Assembly (NCBI GenBank): GCA_002389905.1
Contig: DGRE01000039.1
Span: 5,065-69,064 of the forward strand
Direction: 5' to 3'
From: Hungatella sp. UBA4396
Lineage (GTDB): Bacteria > Bacillota > Clostridia > Lachnospirales > Lachnospiraceae
DNA: 64,000 nucleotides
The position numbers were made by a program, and so were the translations under genes. Positions 26,098 to 33,931 of the stretch are shown one piece after another. Positions within the stretch are counted from its first letter, which is position 1; each line of letters starts with the position of its first letter. The notes under the pieces are model-generated. The model saw only the letters and a program-made list of their open reading frames with translations, made no database searches and was not told the DNA's origin.

Positions 26098-26904
26098 TTA
26101 GTTTATTTTGTTGAGATATTCTTCAAGGCAAATGCCCTGATTGTAAATTTCGGTGGCTGCATCAATGCCAACGTAGCGATAATGCCACGGCTCGTCAATT
26201 ACTCCTGTTATTTCTGTTTTGCCGGCCGGATAACGGCGAATGAATCCAAACTTATAACTGTTCAGATCGAGCCATTTATAAACTTCTTTCCCAGTGGAAC
26301 GGATACCGTCAGCGTTAATGTCAACAGCAATCCCTAATTGGTGTTCACTTGTTCCGGGAACGGCTACCCATGTTTCAGCTTTGCTTACCGCTGCTGTGTC
26401 AGAGTAGCCCTCGGATTTATAATCAGCAATTTTTTCGGACATCAAGCTCTGTTGCTTTTCCGTAGTTCTATATCCGGAAACTACAACAGGATAAACGTAA
26501 TCGCTCCTTGCGGCATCCAGCATTTCCTGCAGCGCAGGGTATATTCGCGTATCTACCAACTGCCCATTTGCCAACTCTGTAAAGTCTGCTTCATAATCCT
26601 CCGGAATGGGATTCCACTTGTTTACTAAAATTAAACACCACGTTGTTTCATCAGCAATGCTTTGCGTATCAGTGGTTAAACCGGTGTCAAAATCAGTATT
26701 GGCTACAGTATTCTTGGAAAGATGGGCGTCAGGCTGCTTATCTACGGCAGGCGGAATATGGTTTACGGTCAGTCCAAAAGCCAAGATCATCGCAGTAAGG
26801 CAGCAGCACAATCCTAAAGTAAACCCGCGGGATGTGTGACGCTTTAACTTTTTACGCCGCATATTTCTATTGAAATCATTGTCATTCCAATATTCTTTCA
26901 TCAT
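26098..26904 (-). CDS. vanY: D,D-carboxypeptidase VanY (VanYB type)
   Basis: A 268-residue membrane-anchored zinc D,D-carboxypeptidase that trims the last D-Ala from pentapeptide precursors; the length equals VanYB. Residues 1-27 are charged, 28-50 form one membrane helix (GFTLGLCCCLTAMILAFGL), and the extracellular domain carries VVSGYRTTEKQQSL, the zinc site SEHQLGIAVDIN (His and Asp) and the catalytic/zinc motif EPWHYRYVG. AGGAGG lies six bases before the ATG. It is the first gene of the operon under the VanR-controlled promoter at 26938-26992. Confidence 0.93.
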   Translation of the reverse strand: MMKEYWNDNDFNRNMRRKKLKRHTSRGFTLGLCCCLTAMILAFGLTVNHIPPAVDKQPDAHLSKNTVANTDFDTGLTTDTQSIADETTWCLILVNKWNPIPEDYEADFTELANGQLVDTRIYPALQEMLDAARSDYVYPVVVSGYRTTEKQQSLMSEKIADYKSEGYSDTAAVSKAETWVAVPGTSEHQLGIAVDINADGIRSTGKEVYKWLDLNSYKFGFIRRYPAGKTEITGVIDEPWHYRYVGIDAATEIYNQGICLEEYLNKIN

Positions 26905-26937
26905 GGCAGTCCTCCTGATTTATTTACCGACGGTGCT

Positions 26938-26992
26938 ATTATGGCAGAGCAGTCTGTATTTCCCCTGTAGCCAACCTGTAGTTTTTCTGTAG
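26938..26992 (-). promoter_or_regulatory. VanR-dependent promoter of vanYWH-ligase-X with four phased boxes
   Basis: On the plus strand the hexamer CTGTAG (first copy CTGTAT) begins at 26954, 26965, 26976 and 26987, exactly 11 bases apart, one helical turn. On the minus strand ATACAG lies ten bases before a CATAAT -10 element (26943-26938). The -35 position is poor, as expected for an activator-dependent promoter. The same box pair precedes vanR. Confidence 0.75.
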
Positions 26993-27003
26993 CAGCAAGA
27001 AAT

Positions 27004-27036
27004 AAAAAAAGACCAGCAGGAATAACCCTGTCGGTC
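27004..27036 (-). terminator. Terminator after vanRS
   Basis: On the minus strand GACCGACAGG pairs with CCTGCTGGTC around GTTATT (27036-27011), followed by seven T (27010-27004). It separates the regulatory vanRS unit from the resistance operon. Confidence 0.85.
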
Positions 27037-27078
27037 AAAGCGGTGGATCGTTTTAATTCATTTTCTCCTTATAGCGGC

Positions 27079-28413
27079 TCATGCTCTTGGCAAGTCTATC
27101 CAAAATAGAACTCCCTCCGGAGTATTTTCTAAAGCAAAATTGATGTTCATGACTTCCAGAGTTTTCCGCACAATGGTCAGCCCCAAGCCGCTCCGGCCGC
27201 TTTCTCTTTTCCGTGCCCGGTCTATGCGGTAGAATGGGTCAAACAGCTTTGGCAGAACCCTATCGTCAATCCTCACTCCCGTATTCAATACGCAAAGGCG
27301 AAATTGCTCTGCTGTCGGTTCGCCCCATATCCGAACCTCGCCCCCTTTAGGCGTATTCTGCACCGCATTCAATATGACATTGGAAAGCGCCTTTTGGAAC
27401 ATTTTAGAATCTATAAGACAGCTAAACCCAGCAGGAATATCCGTAATGATACGCAAATCGTTTGCTTCCGCTAAAAGCTGATAATCAGGCAGCATACCCA
27501 AAACCGTATCTCTGATATCCAATTTTTCAGGAACGGGCGTAATTTTTCCATTGTTCAGGCTTACGATTTCAAGTATTTCAGAAATTGTTTTGCCCTGTAC
27601 GTCCATCATTCTCACGCACTCACGCAGATATTTGGGGTGGTCTTTGTAATCGCCTATATTTTCAAGCATCCCTTCTAACAAGACACTTGTAGCCGCGATA
27701 GGCGTTTTTAGCTCATGGGAGACTGCTGAAAAGAAATACCGCTGGGTTTCTTCCAACTCACGCACACGCAGGATTTCATCTTCTAATTGGGATATGGTTT
27801 CTTTCAGTTTTTCGTACATGAAATAAATGTCATGAGCCAATTCACCAAGCTCGTCTTTACGTTCTGCCGGAGGCGGGACTTCTTTGAGATTTGCCATTCT
27901 CCCGGCGCTATTTACAAGCTGTTTGATTGGTTTCGTTATTTGTCTTGCAAAAATGTATGCGCAAAAAAGGCTGAGTGCAAGCATTGCAGCAAATACAGCA
28001 AATACCCTGATTGCTAAATCACGATAAAGAGACTCTAACCCCGTCCTGTTTTGGGCAATAATGGAGAAGTCCGTATCATTATGCACGACATAGAAAAAGT
28101 CACCTCTAAAGCTGTCTGATGTAGTAGCGTTGGGTGTGGCATATATGGTTTTTTTGTTATTATCCACAACCAGGAACTCAAACGACTGGTTGTTTTCATG
28201 AAAACGTTGTGCCATTGCAGCAATGTCATTGTTATTGCTCGTCTGAATCCGCCGTACCAAAGGTTGATAAGAAGCTACTATTTCCCGGTTTTGCAATGTT
28301 CTGTAGAACAACATAAATTGCCCCGAAAACAGTACCGCCATCACGCTGACAAGCAGCAATATGGCAATTACCGTGTAAGTAAATACCTTAATGAAAATCC
28401 CATGTTTTTTCAT
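27079..28413 (-). CDS. vanS: Sensor histidine kinase VanS (VanSB type)
   Basis: A 444-residue membrane kinase. TM1 is residues 10-32, an extracellular sensor loop of about 100 residues follows, TM2 is about 134-157, then a HAMP-like linker, and a kinase core with H233 in the H-box AVSHELKTPIAA, the same number as the phosphorylated His of VanSB. N-box LSNVILNAVQNT, G1 region DPFYRIDRAR and GRSGLGLTIV are present. VanSB-type kinases respond to vancomycin. Its start overlaps vanR by four bases, giving a vanR-vanS unit that ends at the terminator at 27004-27036. Confidence 0.93.
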   Translation of the reverse strand: MKKHGIFIKVFTYTVIAILLLVSVMAVLFSGQFMLFYRTLQNREIVASYQPLVRRIQTSNNNDIAAMAQRFHENNQSFEFLVVDNNKKTIYATPNATTSDSFRGDFFYVVHNDTDFSIIAQNRTGLESLYRDLAIRVFAVFAAMLALSLFCAYIFARQITKPIKQLVNSAGRMANLKEVPPPAERKDELGELAHDIYFMYEKLKETISQLEDEILRVRELEETQRYFFSAVSHELKTPIAATSVLLEGMLENIGDYKDHPKYLRECVRMMDVQGKTISEILEIVSLNNGKITPVPEKLDIRDTVLGMLPDYQLLAEANDLRIITDIPAGFSCLIDSKMFQKALSNVILNAVQNTPKGGEVRIWGEPTAEQFRLCVLNTGVRIDDRVLPKLFDPFYRIDRARKRESGRSGLGLTIVRKTLEVMNINFALENTPEGVLFWIDLPRA

Positions 28414-29075
28414 TCAGATTTCCCCTCTAACCGGTAGCCCACGCCACGAACTGTCTTGATAATGTTCTCCGGCAGCTTTGCCCGCAGATTTTTGATGTGG
28501 GTGTGCACAGTACTGCCGTCGCCATCAAAGTCATATCCCCACACACGGGATAATATGATTTCGTGAGACAGCGTCCGGCCTTTGCTCTGAACCAACAGCA
28601 AAAGAAGTTCAAATTCTTTGCGTGTCAATGGCAGCTCCTCACCATCACAGCTTGCCACAAAATTCTCCGGCAGGAGCATCAGATTACCATAGCGGACTTC
28701 TTTTTCCAGCGCACCGCTGCGCCGGAGCAGGGCTTCCACTCGTTTCAGCAAAAGCTGAATTTTGAACGGCTTCGTCACATAGTCATCCGCTTCTGCATCA
28801 AAGGCCATGACTTGATTTTCGTCATCAGAAAGGGCCGTCATCATCAAAACGGGCGTATTATTTAGCTTGCGAAATTCCCGCAAAAGCTCATGCCCATCCA
28901 TACCGGGCAGCATAATGTCGAGAATAACAAGCTGATATATATTTTCATAGAATTTCCCATGAGCTTCGTTCCCATCTGAGCAAGCGTCTACTTTATATCC
29001 GGCTTCGGACAAAAAGGTTTTGACAGTATTGCATATATGCTCGTCATCATCGACAAGTAAGATTCGTATAGACAT
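28410..29075 (-). CDS. vanR: Response regulator VanR (OmpR family)
   Basis: A 221-residue OmpR-type regulator. The receiver domain has the acidic pocket LLVDDDEH, the phospho-acceptor D53 (LVILDIMLPGMDG), and K in YVTKPFKIQ. The winged-helix DNA-binding domain ends with GSTVHTHIKNLRAKL...TVRGVGYRLE. The frame runs 49 codons further upstream, but GGAGGGA just before 29075 and the family start MSIRILLVDDD fix this start. It should activate its own promoter and the vanY promoter through the CTGTAG boxes. Confidence 0.94.
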   Translation of the reverse strand: MSIRILLVDDDEHICNTVKTFLSEAGYKVDACSDGNEAHGKFYENIYQLVILDIMLPGMDGHELLREFRKLNNTPVLMMTALSDDENQVMAFDAEADDYVTKPFKIQLLLKRVEALLRRSGALEKEVRYGNLMLLPENFVASCDGEELPLTRKEFELLLLLVQSKGRTLSHEIILSRVWGYDFDGDGSTVHTHIKNLRAKLPENIIKTVRGVGYRLEGKSE

Positions 29076-29095
29076 AAATAAATCCCTCCGCAAAA

Positions 29096-29128
29096 AGGAT
29101 AACACAGCAATCTGTATTTTCTCTGTAG
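29096..29128 (-). promoter_or_regulatory. VanR boxes and promoter of vanRS
   Basis: CTGTAT at 29112-29117 and CTGTAG at 29123-29128 (plus-strand reading) are 11 bases apart. On the minus strand ATACAG is followed ten bases later by TATCCT, a plausible -10. The layout copies that before vanY, with two boxes instead of four, which fits autoregulation. Confidence 0.65.
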
Positions 29129-29243
29129 TTTTAAGATTTTTTCGTTCAGATTTCATTTGTTCACCAGAGGGGGCTTGGCGCTGGGAAATACCTCGCTTTT
29201 TTGCGGCATATAGACCCTCCATTGCTGGAATTATTATATGCGC

Positions 29244-29516
29244 TTAAACGGATAATATCAAGACGGCCTGTTTTTGCTGGTGGATTCTGTCCAATTTTCT
29301 TTCTTCAATTCCCATAAATGCAACAGGTTTCTTTTCATTATTGACTGCAATAATCAAATGAGCTATGGAGCTCAAAGCCTGTGGAATATACTTCGCTATA
29401 TCTTTGATCTCTGAATCAGATAAAAATAAATGTGTTTCTCTAACAGATTTATCCCAAACTTCAAGTAGTTGCTCTACCAGGACAGGGTTTAATTCATGGA
29501 CTTCAATCAGTTTCAT
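29244..29516 (-). pseudogene. GNAT acetyltransferase, N-terminal fragment
   Basis: About 75 residues of a GNAT acetyltransferase: VHELNPVLVEQLLEVWDKSVRETHLFLSD, then PQALSSIAHLIIAV and KPVAFMGIEERKLDRI. The acetyl-CoA-binding half that should follow is gone, replaced by a short unrelated tail (HQQKQAVLILSV). The cut lies near 29285, about 210 bases from the vanR start, so it marks one edge of the acquired van block. Confidence 0.75.
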
Positions 29517-29895
29517 ATTTTATGGCTCCTTGTTAAATTCTCGTTGCAAAAACACCCGGCGGTGCGCCTGGAGTAGAGGCACCCATGGCACTTTTGTTTT
29601 CTGAAGGTCACGGTTGACCATTATCATTCTTAGTTGCGTGGACAGACATTGCTCTGCGTTGATTCATTATACCAAATACCACTATGCAAGCACAATGAAA
29701 TTACCAAGATACTTACTGAATTGCAATATTGAGAAAATTTAAACTGATAAGTAAGAATACGATATTTGGGGCATTACTTATAATGGCGGGAGCATGCTTT
29801 ACATTTTTATAACGATATACTGCATTGCACCAGGAAGCTATATCAATCACCTGTATAGAAGAACGTGTTAAAATAAAAAATGAGGACAAGCAATT
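29517..29895. other. Non-coding stretch between GNAT fragment and HD gene
   Basis: About 380 bases, AT-rich toward the right. No gene is supported. A short inverted repeat GGTCACGGTTGACC lies at about 29606-29619. The plus-strand HD gene must have its promoter here; no clear -35/-10 pair was fixed. Confidence 0.4.
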
Positions 29896-30525
29896 ATGGA
29901 AATGGAAAGTGAATTATTTAATACAATAACGGAACACTTGATGCTTAACGAAAAACCTTCTGATTATCTAAACTGGTTATCTAATTTAGAGAGTTTCAAG
30001 CAATGGCCTTTTTCCATGTTAGGGAGGTTAAAGGACACAGAGCAATCAAAAATCCACCATCCCGAGGGAAATGTCTGGAATCATACGATGCTGGTATTGG
30101 ATGAAGCTGCAGCAGTGAGAGAAAAGAGCAGTGATTCAAAGGCATTCATGTGGGCAGCTTTGCTGCATGATATAGGAAAACCAGACACCACCAGAATAAA
30201 AGGGGAAAAGATTACTGCCTACAATCACGATAGTGTGGGAGCTGGCTTAGCAAAAGAATTTCTGGAGTCGGTTACATCTGAACAAGATTTTATTGTAAAG
30301 GTATGTATGTTGGTTAAATATCACATGCATATGCTTTATATTTTAAAAGATCTCCCGTTTAGTGATAAAAAGGGGTTGATTTCAAGTGTTGATATGAATG
30401 ATATAGCCTTATTAGGGTATTGTGACCGATTAGGGCGGAAGGATGCTGACCGTAATAAGGTTATGGAGGAATATGGGAGATTTTATTCGATACTGAAAAA
30501 TATGGAGAAAAAATATAGAAAATAA
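29896..30525 (+). CDS. HD-domain phosphohydrolase
   Basis: A 209-residue HD-superfamily protein. The metal-binding residues are in GNVWNHTMLVLDEAA (first His), WAALLHDIGKPDTT (HD pair, near residues 97-98) and a later Asp in LGYCDRLGRKD. This resembles the HD part of tRNA nucleotidyltransferase-like and HDIG proteins; the substrate could be a nucleotide or tRNA 2',3'-phosphate, but nothing nearby decides it. No strong ribosome site is seen (GAGGACAAGCAATT). A long inverted-repeat terminator follows. Confidence 0.8.
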   Translation: MEMESELFNTITEHLMLNEKPSDYLNWLSNLESFKQWPFSMLGRLKDTEQSKIHHPEGNVWNHTMLVLDEAAAVREKSSDSKAFMWAALLHDIGKPDTTRIKGEKITAYNHDSVGAGLAKEFLESVTSEQDFIVKVCMLVKYHMHMLYILKDLPFSDKKGLISSVDMNDIALLGYCDRLGRKDADRNKVMEEYGRFYSILKNMEKKYRK

Positions 30526-30605
30526 TTAGAACTTATGGAACTCCCACAAATCGAATATGGCCAATTCTTTTCAAACTTTTTCCTTTGTATGAAAGATTCA
30601 ACCAG

Positions 30606-30675
30606 ACTATTGCTCGTAAAGAAACACATAGCTTTCCCTTTGTGGAAACTATGTGTTTCTTTATGAGCAATAGTG
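30606..30675. terminator. Long bidirectional terminator
   Basis: Arms 30606-30631 and 30649-30674 (ACTATTGCTCGTAAAG... and complement) form a 26-bp stem with one or two mismatches, containing A- and T-runs for either direction. It separates the plus-strand HD gene from the converging ABC operon. Confidence 0.85.
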
Positions 30676-30680
30676 TAAAA

Positions 30681-31409
30681 TTATGTGACATCTTTTTTCT
30701 TCAGCCACTGCACAGCGAATACCATCGGCAATCCTGTAAACATAACACAGGAAGCCAAAAATGGAAGAGTGTCCTGGACGGTTAGATATCCCCTGCCATT
30801 GGCGTCCATTCCAAGGGCCAGCAAGGAATAGGGAAAGAAAAGTCCCCGCCCCGAATTTACCATGGCAAGTCCTATGATGCCGCCAATCAGCGAGATCCCC
30901 ACGGGGCTGGCAAAGCTTTTAATGGTCATGGAGAAAGTTAATTGCACCGACGCTATGGAGATGCCCGCAAGCGCGCCAAGAAGAAGCCAGTGGGGCAAGT
31001 CGGAAGGCACCTTCCCCGATAATCCGGCATATTTTCCGCAGATCATGAAGAGCACGCCGGTTAGCAGCTGCGTCAAAATGACCAGCCCTGCTGAAACCAT
31101 AAGCTTCCCAGCGAAGATTGTCTGAGCTGAAATCGGGAAAGTCAGCAGGCTGTTCCAATTGTTTTCCTGATGTTCCAGCCGCCATTGATAGGCGCACAGT
31201 ACACCGATCAGCGACGGCAGGAAGAAGAAGCTGGAAAAAATGGTGTGCTGTGTCCACAGGCTATACCATTCTTTCGTAAGAATACCGATGTTCTGAAGAT
31301 AATTGAATGTCCCCATAACAGACGCCAGCAGCGGCAATGTAAAAAAGGCTATCCATACCGGTGCACGGCGCAGCTTTAAAATTTCCGTTTTTACGACAGC
31401 AAACAACAT
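30681..31409 (-). CDS. ABC-2 permease of a lantibiotic/peptide-antibiotic immunity transporter (LanG/CprC-like)
   Basis: A 242-residue integral membrane protein with about six helices. Start MLFAVVKTEILKLRRAPVWIAFFTLPLL is typical of LanE/LanG-type permeases, which begin with a Glu-x-x-Lys-x-Lys/Arg-x motif before TM1. It is the last of three genes (ATPase, permease, permease) and follows the previous permease by three bases. The pair with the next gene would form the membrane channel that expels lantibiotics or bacitracin-like peptides from the membrane. Confidence 0.85.
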   Translation of the reverse strand: MLFAVVKTEILKLRRAPVWIAFFTLPLLASVMGTFNYLQNIGILTKEWYSLWTQHTIFSSFFFLPSLIGVLCAYQWRLEHQENNWNSLLTFPISAQTIFAGKLMVSAGLVILTQLLTGVLFMICGKYAGLSGKVPSDLPHWLLLGALAGISIASVQLTFSMTIKSFASPVGISLIGGIIGLAMVNSGRGLFFPYSLLALGMDANGRGYLTVQDTLPFLASCVMFTGLPMVFAVQWLKKKDVT

Positions 31410-31412
31410 AGC

Positions 31413-32162
31413 TTACACCTCCCTTTTCACAAACTGTTTACGACCAAACCAATATAAAATTACAAGGGCAGCGATGAGCAGTGCACCGTCAATAACCGGG
31501 AATGGTGCCTGATAGTATGACACGGTCCTGGCAGCCCGATTCCAGTCCATATGCACCGGAGAGAGCAGCCCATAGTAAGCGCTGGGCACCAGACGCATGA
31601 CCCGTTCCGGGAAGAACATGGCCATTAAACCGAGAAAACCTGTGATGAGTCCTACAGACATTGGAATAAACTGATTGATATGCCTCAATGCGATTATTTG
31701 CAGAAACAGCACCAGAAACAGACTGCATAGCAGCTGCGAGCCAAAATACCAGATCAGGGCTGAATCCGGTTTGGGAGGAACAAAGCCTTTGATCTGCCCC
31801 ACTAACAAAATGACTGCAATCTGCAGCCCAACCACTGCCGCAATGTGAATGCCCGCACAGAAAAATTTTGCATCGAACAAACTGCCGGGGGGCTGCATGG
31901 TAAACAATGTTTTCAGATTGCTGCCCTTATGTTCGATGTCACACATTCTGGAGACAAGTACTGCAATCATCACGGGCAGCACAATGGAATTTAAAACAGC
32001 AAACTGATACAGGCTGTTCAGATACCCCCCGGCAAGCTTGGAAGCATCCATGTTTCTGAGGCTCCAGATCAGCCACAGCGCCTGCACAGCGCTGATAGCT
32101 GCAACAATGAGCCAGTAACGCTTACGCCGGGCCTTATAGAATTCAAGCTTCAACACGTTCAT
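31413..32162 (-). CDS. ABC-2 permease of a lantibiotic/peptide-antibiotic immunity transporter (LanE/CprB-like)
   Basis: A 249-residue membrane protein with about six helices. It begins MNVLKLEFYKARRKRYWLIVAAISAVQ, again the cytosolic Glu-x-x-Lys-x-Arg-Arg-Lys start of this permease class, and ends FVKREV. The start overlaps the ATPase stop by four bases. Two unequal permeases with one ATPase match LanFEG and the clostridial CprABC system. Confidence 0.85.
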   Translation of the reverse strand: MNVLKLEFYKARRKRYWLIVAAISAVQALWLIWSLRNMDASKLAGGYLNSLYQFAVLNSIVLPVMIAVLVSRMCDIEHKGSNLKTLFTMQPPGSLFDAKFFCAGIHIAAVVGLQIAVILLVGQIKGFVPPKPDSALIWYFGSQLLCSLFLVLFLQIIALRHINQFIPMSVGLITGFLGLMAMFFPERVMRLVPSAYYGLLSPVHMDWNRAARTVSYYQAPFPVIDGALLIAALVILYWFGRKQFVKREV

Positions 32163-33061
32163 AATACAGCCTCCGTTCCGGTCATCTCCAAAAAGATATC
32201 TTCAAGGCTTTTTTCGCGCCCTTCCATACGCATAATCCCAATCCCATTTTGTGCCAGCAAAAGGCTTACCGCAGCGGCCTTTTCATCTGTAGGCTGCGGC
32301 AGCATCAGCCAGCCATCTGCATGTTTTGCCTTTGGCAGAAGCGCAGCGGCCTTTTCATTATTGCTGGTGCGCAGCGCCAGGTGGCAGCTGTTTTTAGCGT
32401 GCAAGGCGGCAAGTGTATCCTGAAATACGAGTTCACCCTTTCGGATGACACCTACATGATCAGCAATTTGATCAATCTCAGATAGGAGGTGACTCGATAC
32501 CATCACCGTCATCCCGTATTGGGCAGGCAAGGATTTAACCAGTTTTCTCATTTCCTGTATCCCTGCGGGGTCAAGACCGTTGGTAGGCTCATCCAGAATC
32601 ATCAGCTTTGGCCTGCCCATCAAGGCAGCTGCAATCCCAAGACGCTGCTTCATTCCCAGAGAAAACTTCCCAACCTGTTTATTGCCTGTTCCGGTCAATC
32701 GCACTGCGTCCAGCGCCGCATCGATCTCTCCTTTCGGGAGGTTGCGCAGTGAACGCACAATCTCCAGATTTTCCCGAGCCGTAAGATGACCGTAATAGCT
32801 GGGCGATTCAATGAGAGAACCAACCTTTCGCAGGATGGACAAACGGTTTTTATCATTTAGTTTCTGCCCCAGTATAGAAATACTCCCTTCGGTGGGATGT
32901 ACAAGTCCCAGCAGCATTTTCATCGTAGTAGTTTTTCCGGCGCCATTTGGTCCAAGAAAACCGTATACTGCCCCAGTGGGAACGTTAAGATGGATATGGT
33001 TTACGGGAATTTCCTGTCCGTAGCGCTTGGTAAGATTCTCGGTGGTAATACAATAGTCCAT
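32159..33061 (-). CDS. ABC ATPase of the peptide-antibiotic immunity transporter (LanF/CprA-like)
   Basis: A 300-residue BcrA/LanF-type ATPase. Walker A is GPNGAGKTT (near 38), the Q-loop region SLIESPSYYGHLTARENL, the signature FSLGMKQRLGIAAALMG, Walker B LMILDEPTNGLD and the H-loop SSHLLSE. The SLGMKQR signature and the Glu in place of Gln in the Q-loop (LIESP) are marks of the LanF/BcrA group. AAAGGAGGT precedes the ATG at 33061, so the upstream in-frame Met is rejected. The operon is divergent from the two-component system at 33218. Confidence 0.9.
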   Translation of the reverse strand: MDYCITTENLTKRYGQEIPVNHIHLNVPTGAVYGFLGPNGAGKTTTMKMLLGLVHPTEGSISILGQKLNDKNRLSILRKVGSLIESPSYYGHLTARENLEIVRSLRNLPKGEIDAALDAVRLTGTGNKQVGKFSLGMKQRLGIAAALMGRPKLMILDEPTNGLDPAGIQEMRKLVKSLPAQYGMTVMVSSHLLSEIDQIADHVGVIRKGELVFQDTLAALHAKNSCHLALRTSNNEKAAALLPKAKHADGWLMLPQPTDEKAAAVSLLLAQNGIGIMRMEGREKSLEDIFLEMTGTEAVL

Positions 33062-33097
33062 AGCGGACCTCCTTTCTATTTCTCCCACAGAATACCG

Positions 33098-33126
33098 TAC
33101 ACGCCTTACACGCCGCTGACGTCAGC
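33098..33126. promoter_or_regulatory. Repeats and palindrome in the divergent ABC/regulator spacer
   Basis: TACACGCC occurs twice (33098-33105, 33107-33114), followed by the perfect palindrome GCTGACGTCAGC (33115-33126). The spacer between the transporter and its response regulator is where the regulator would bind. Assignment is only positional. Confidence 0.35.
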
Positions 33127-33217
33127 CTTACTTTTACCTTAAATTTTTCGTTTTTTCGAGATGTTATGGCAACAAAGGGTTATAATAGAAGAACAAAAAC
33201 GGAAAGGAGATGGTGCA

Positions 33218-33931
33218 ATGCAAAGTATCCACGAGACACGGTTGCTTTTGGTGGACGACGAGCCGGAACTTCTGGCCATGGTGGAAATATTGCTGCGGCA
33301 GGAAGGGTTTGTGCAGATCAGGACGGCAGCCACCGCTGCGGAAGCCATAAGAACTGCACAGGATTTTATGCCCCAAGCGGTGCTGCTGGATGTGATGCTG
33401 CCGGACGGTGACGGCTTTACACTCTTCTCTCAACTGCGGCGGCAGGCAGACATTCCGGTGCTGTTCCTTTCCGCCCGGGATGAGGATGAGGCCCGCCTGC
33501 GGGGGCTGGGTCTTGGTGCAGATGATTACATTACAAAACCATTTCTGCCCCAGGAGCTGACACTTCGCTTGTGCGCTGTTTTACGCCGCACCTATTCTGT
33601 GGAGGAGCCTGCTGTGGCGGAGAAAATCTTCCTTGGAGAGGTGACCGTGGATATGGGCAGCGGCACTGTGACGGGAAACGGCGGTGAAAAGATGCTGACC
33701 GCAAAGGAATACGCACTGCTTTCTAAACTGAATGAAAACCGGGGCCGCATCGTAACGGTGGACAGCCTGTGTATGGCGGCGTGGAATGACGAGAATATAG
33801 GCTATGATAACACGCTGATGGTACATATGCGCCGTCTGCGGGAAAAGATTGAGATCGATCCTTCCCATCCCCGCTGGCTCATTACGGTGCGGGGACTGGG
33901 ATATCGGCTGCTCAAGGAGGCGAAGCTGTGA
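33218..33931 (+). CDS. OmpR-family response regulator (CprR/lantibiotic-resistance type)
   Basis: A 237-residue OmpR regulator. Receiver: LLLVDDEPE, phospho-acceptor D58 (AVLLDVMLPDGDG), and Lys in DDYITKPFLPQ. The winged-helix domain ends NTLMVHMRRLREKI...TVRGLGYRLL. AAAGGAGAT before the ATG at 33218 decides the start over one 57 bases upstream. It overlaps the kinase by four bases and is divergent from the ABC operon, the layout of peptide-antibiotic sensing modules, so it most likely induces that transporter. Confidence 0.9.
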   Translation: MQSIHETRLLLVDDEPELLAMVEILLRQEGFVQIRTAATAAEAIRTAQDFMPQAVLLDVMLPDGDGFTLFSQLRRQADIPVLFLSARDEDEARLRGLGLGADDYITKPFLPQELTLRLCAVLRRTYSVEEPAVAEKIFLGEVTVDMGSGTVTGNGGEKMLTAKEYALLSKLNENRGRIVTVDSLCMAAWNDENIGYDNTLMVHMRRLREKIEIDPSHPRWLITVRGLGYRLLKEAKL

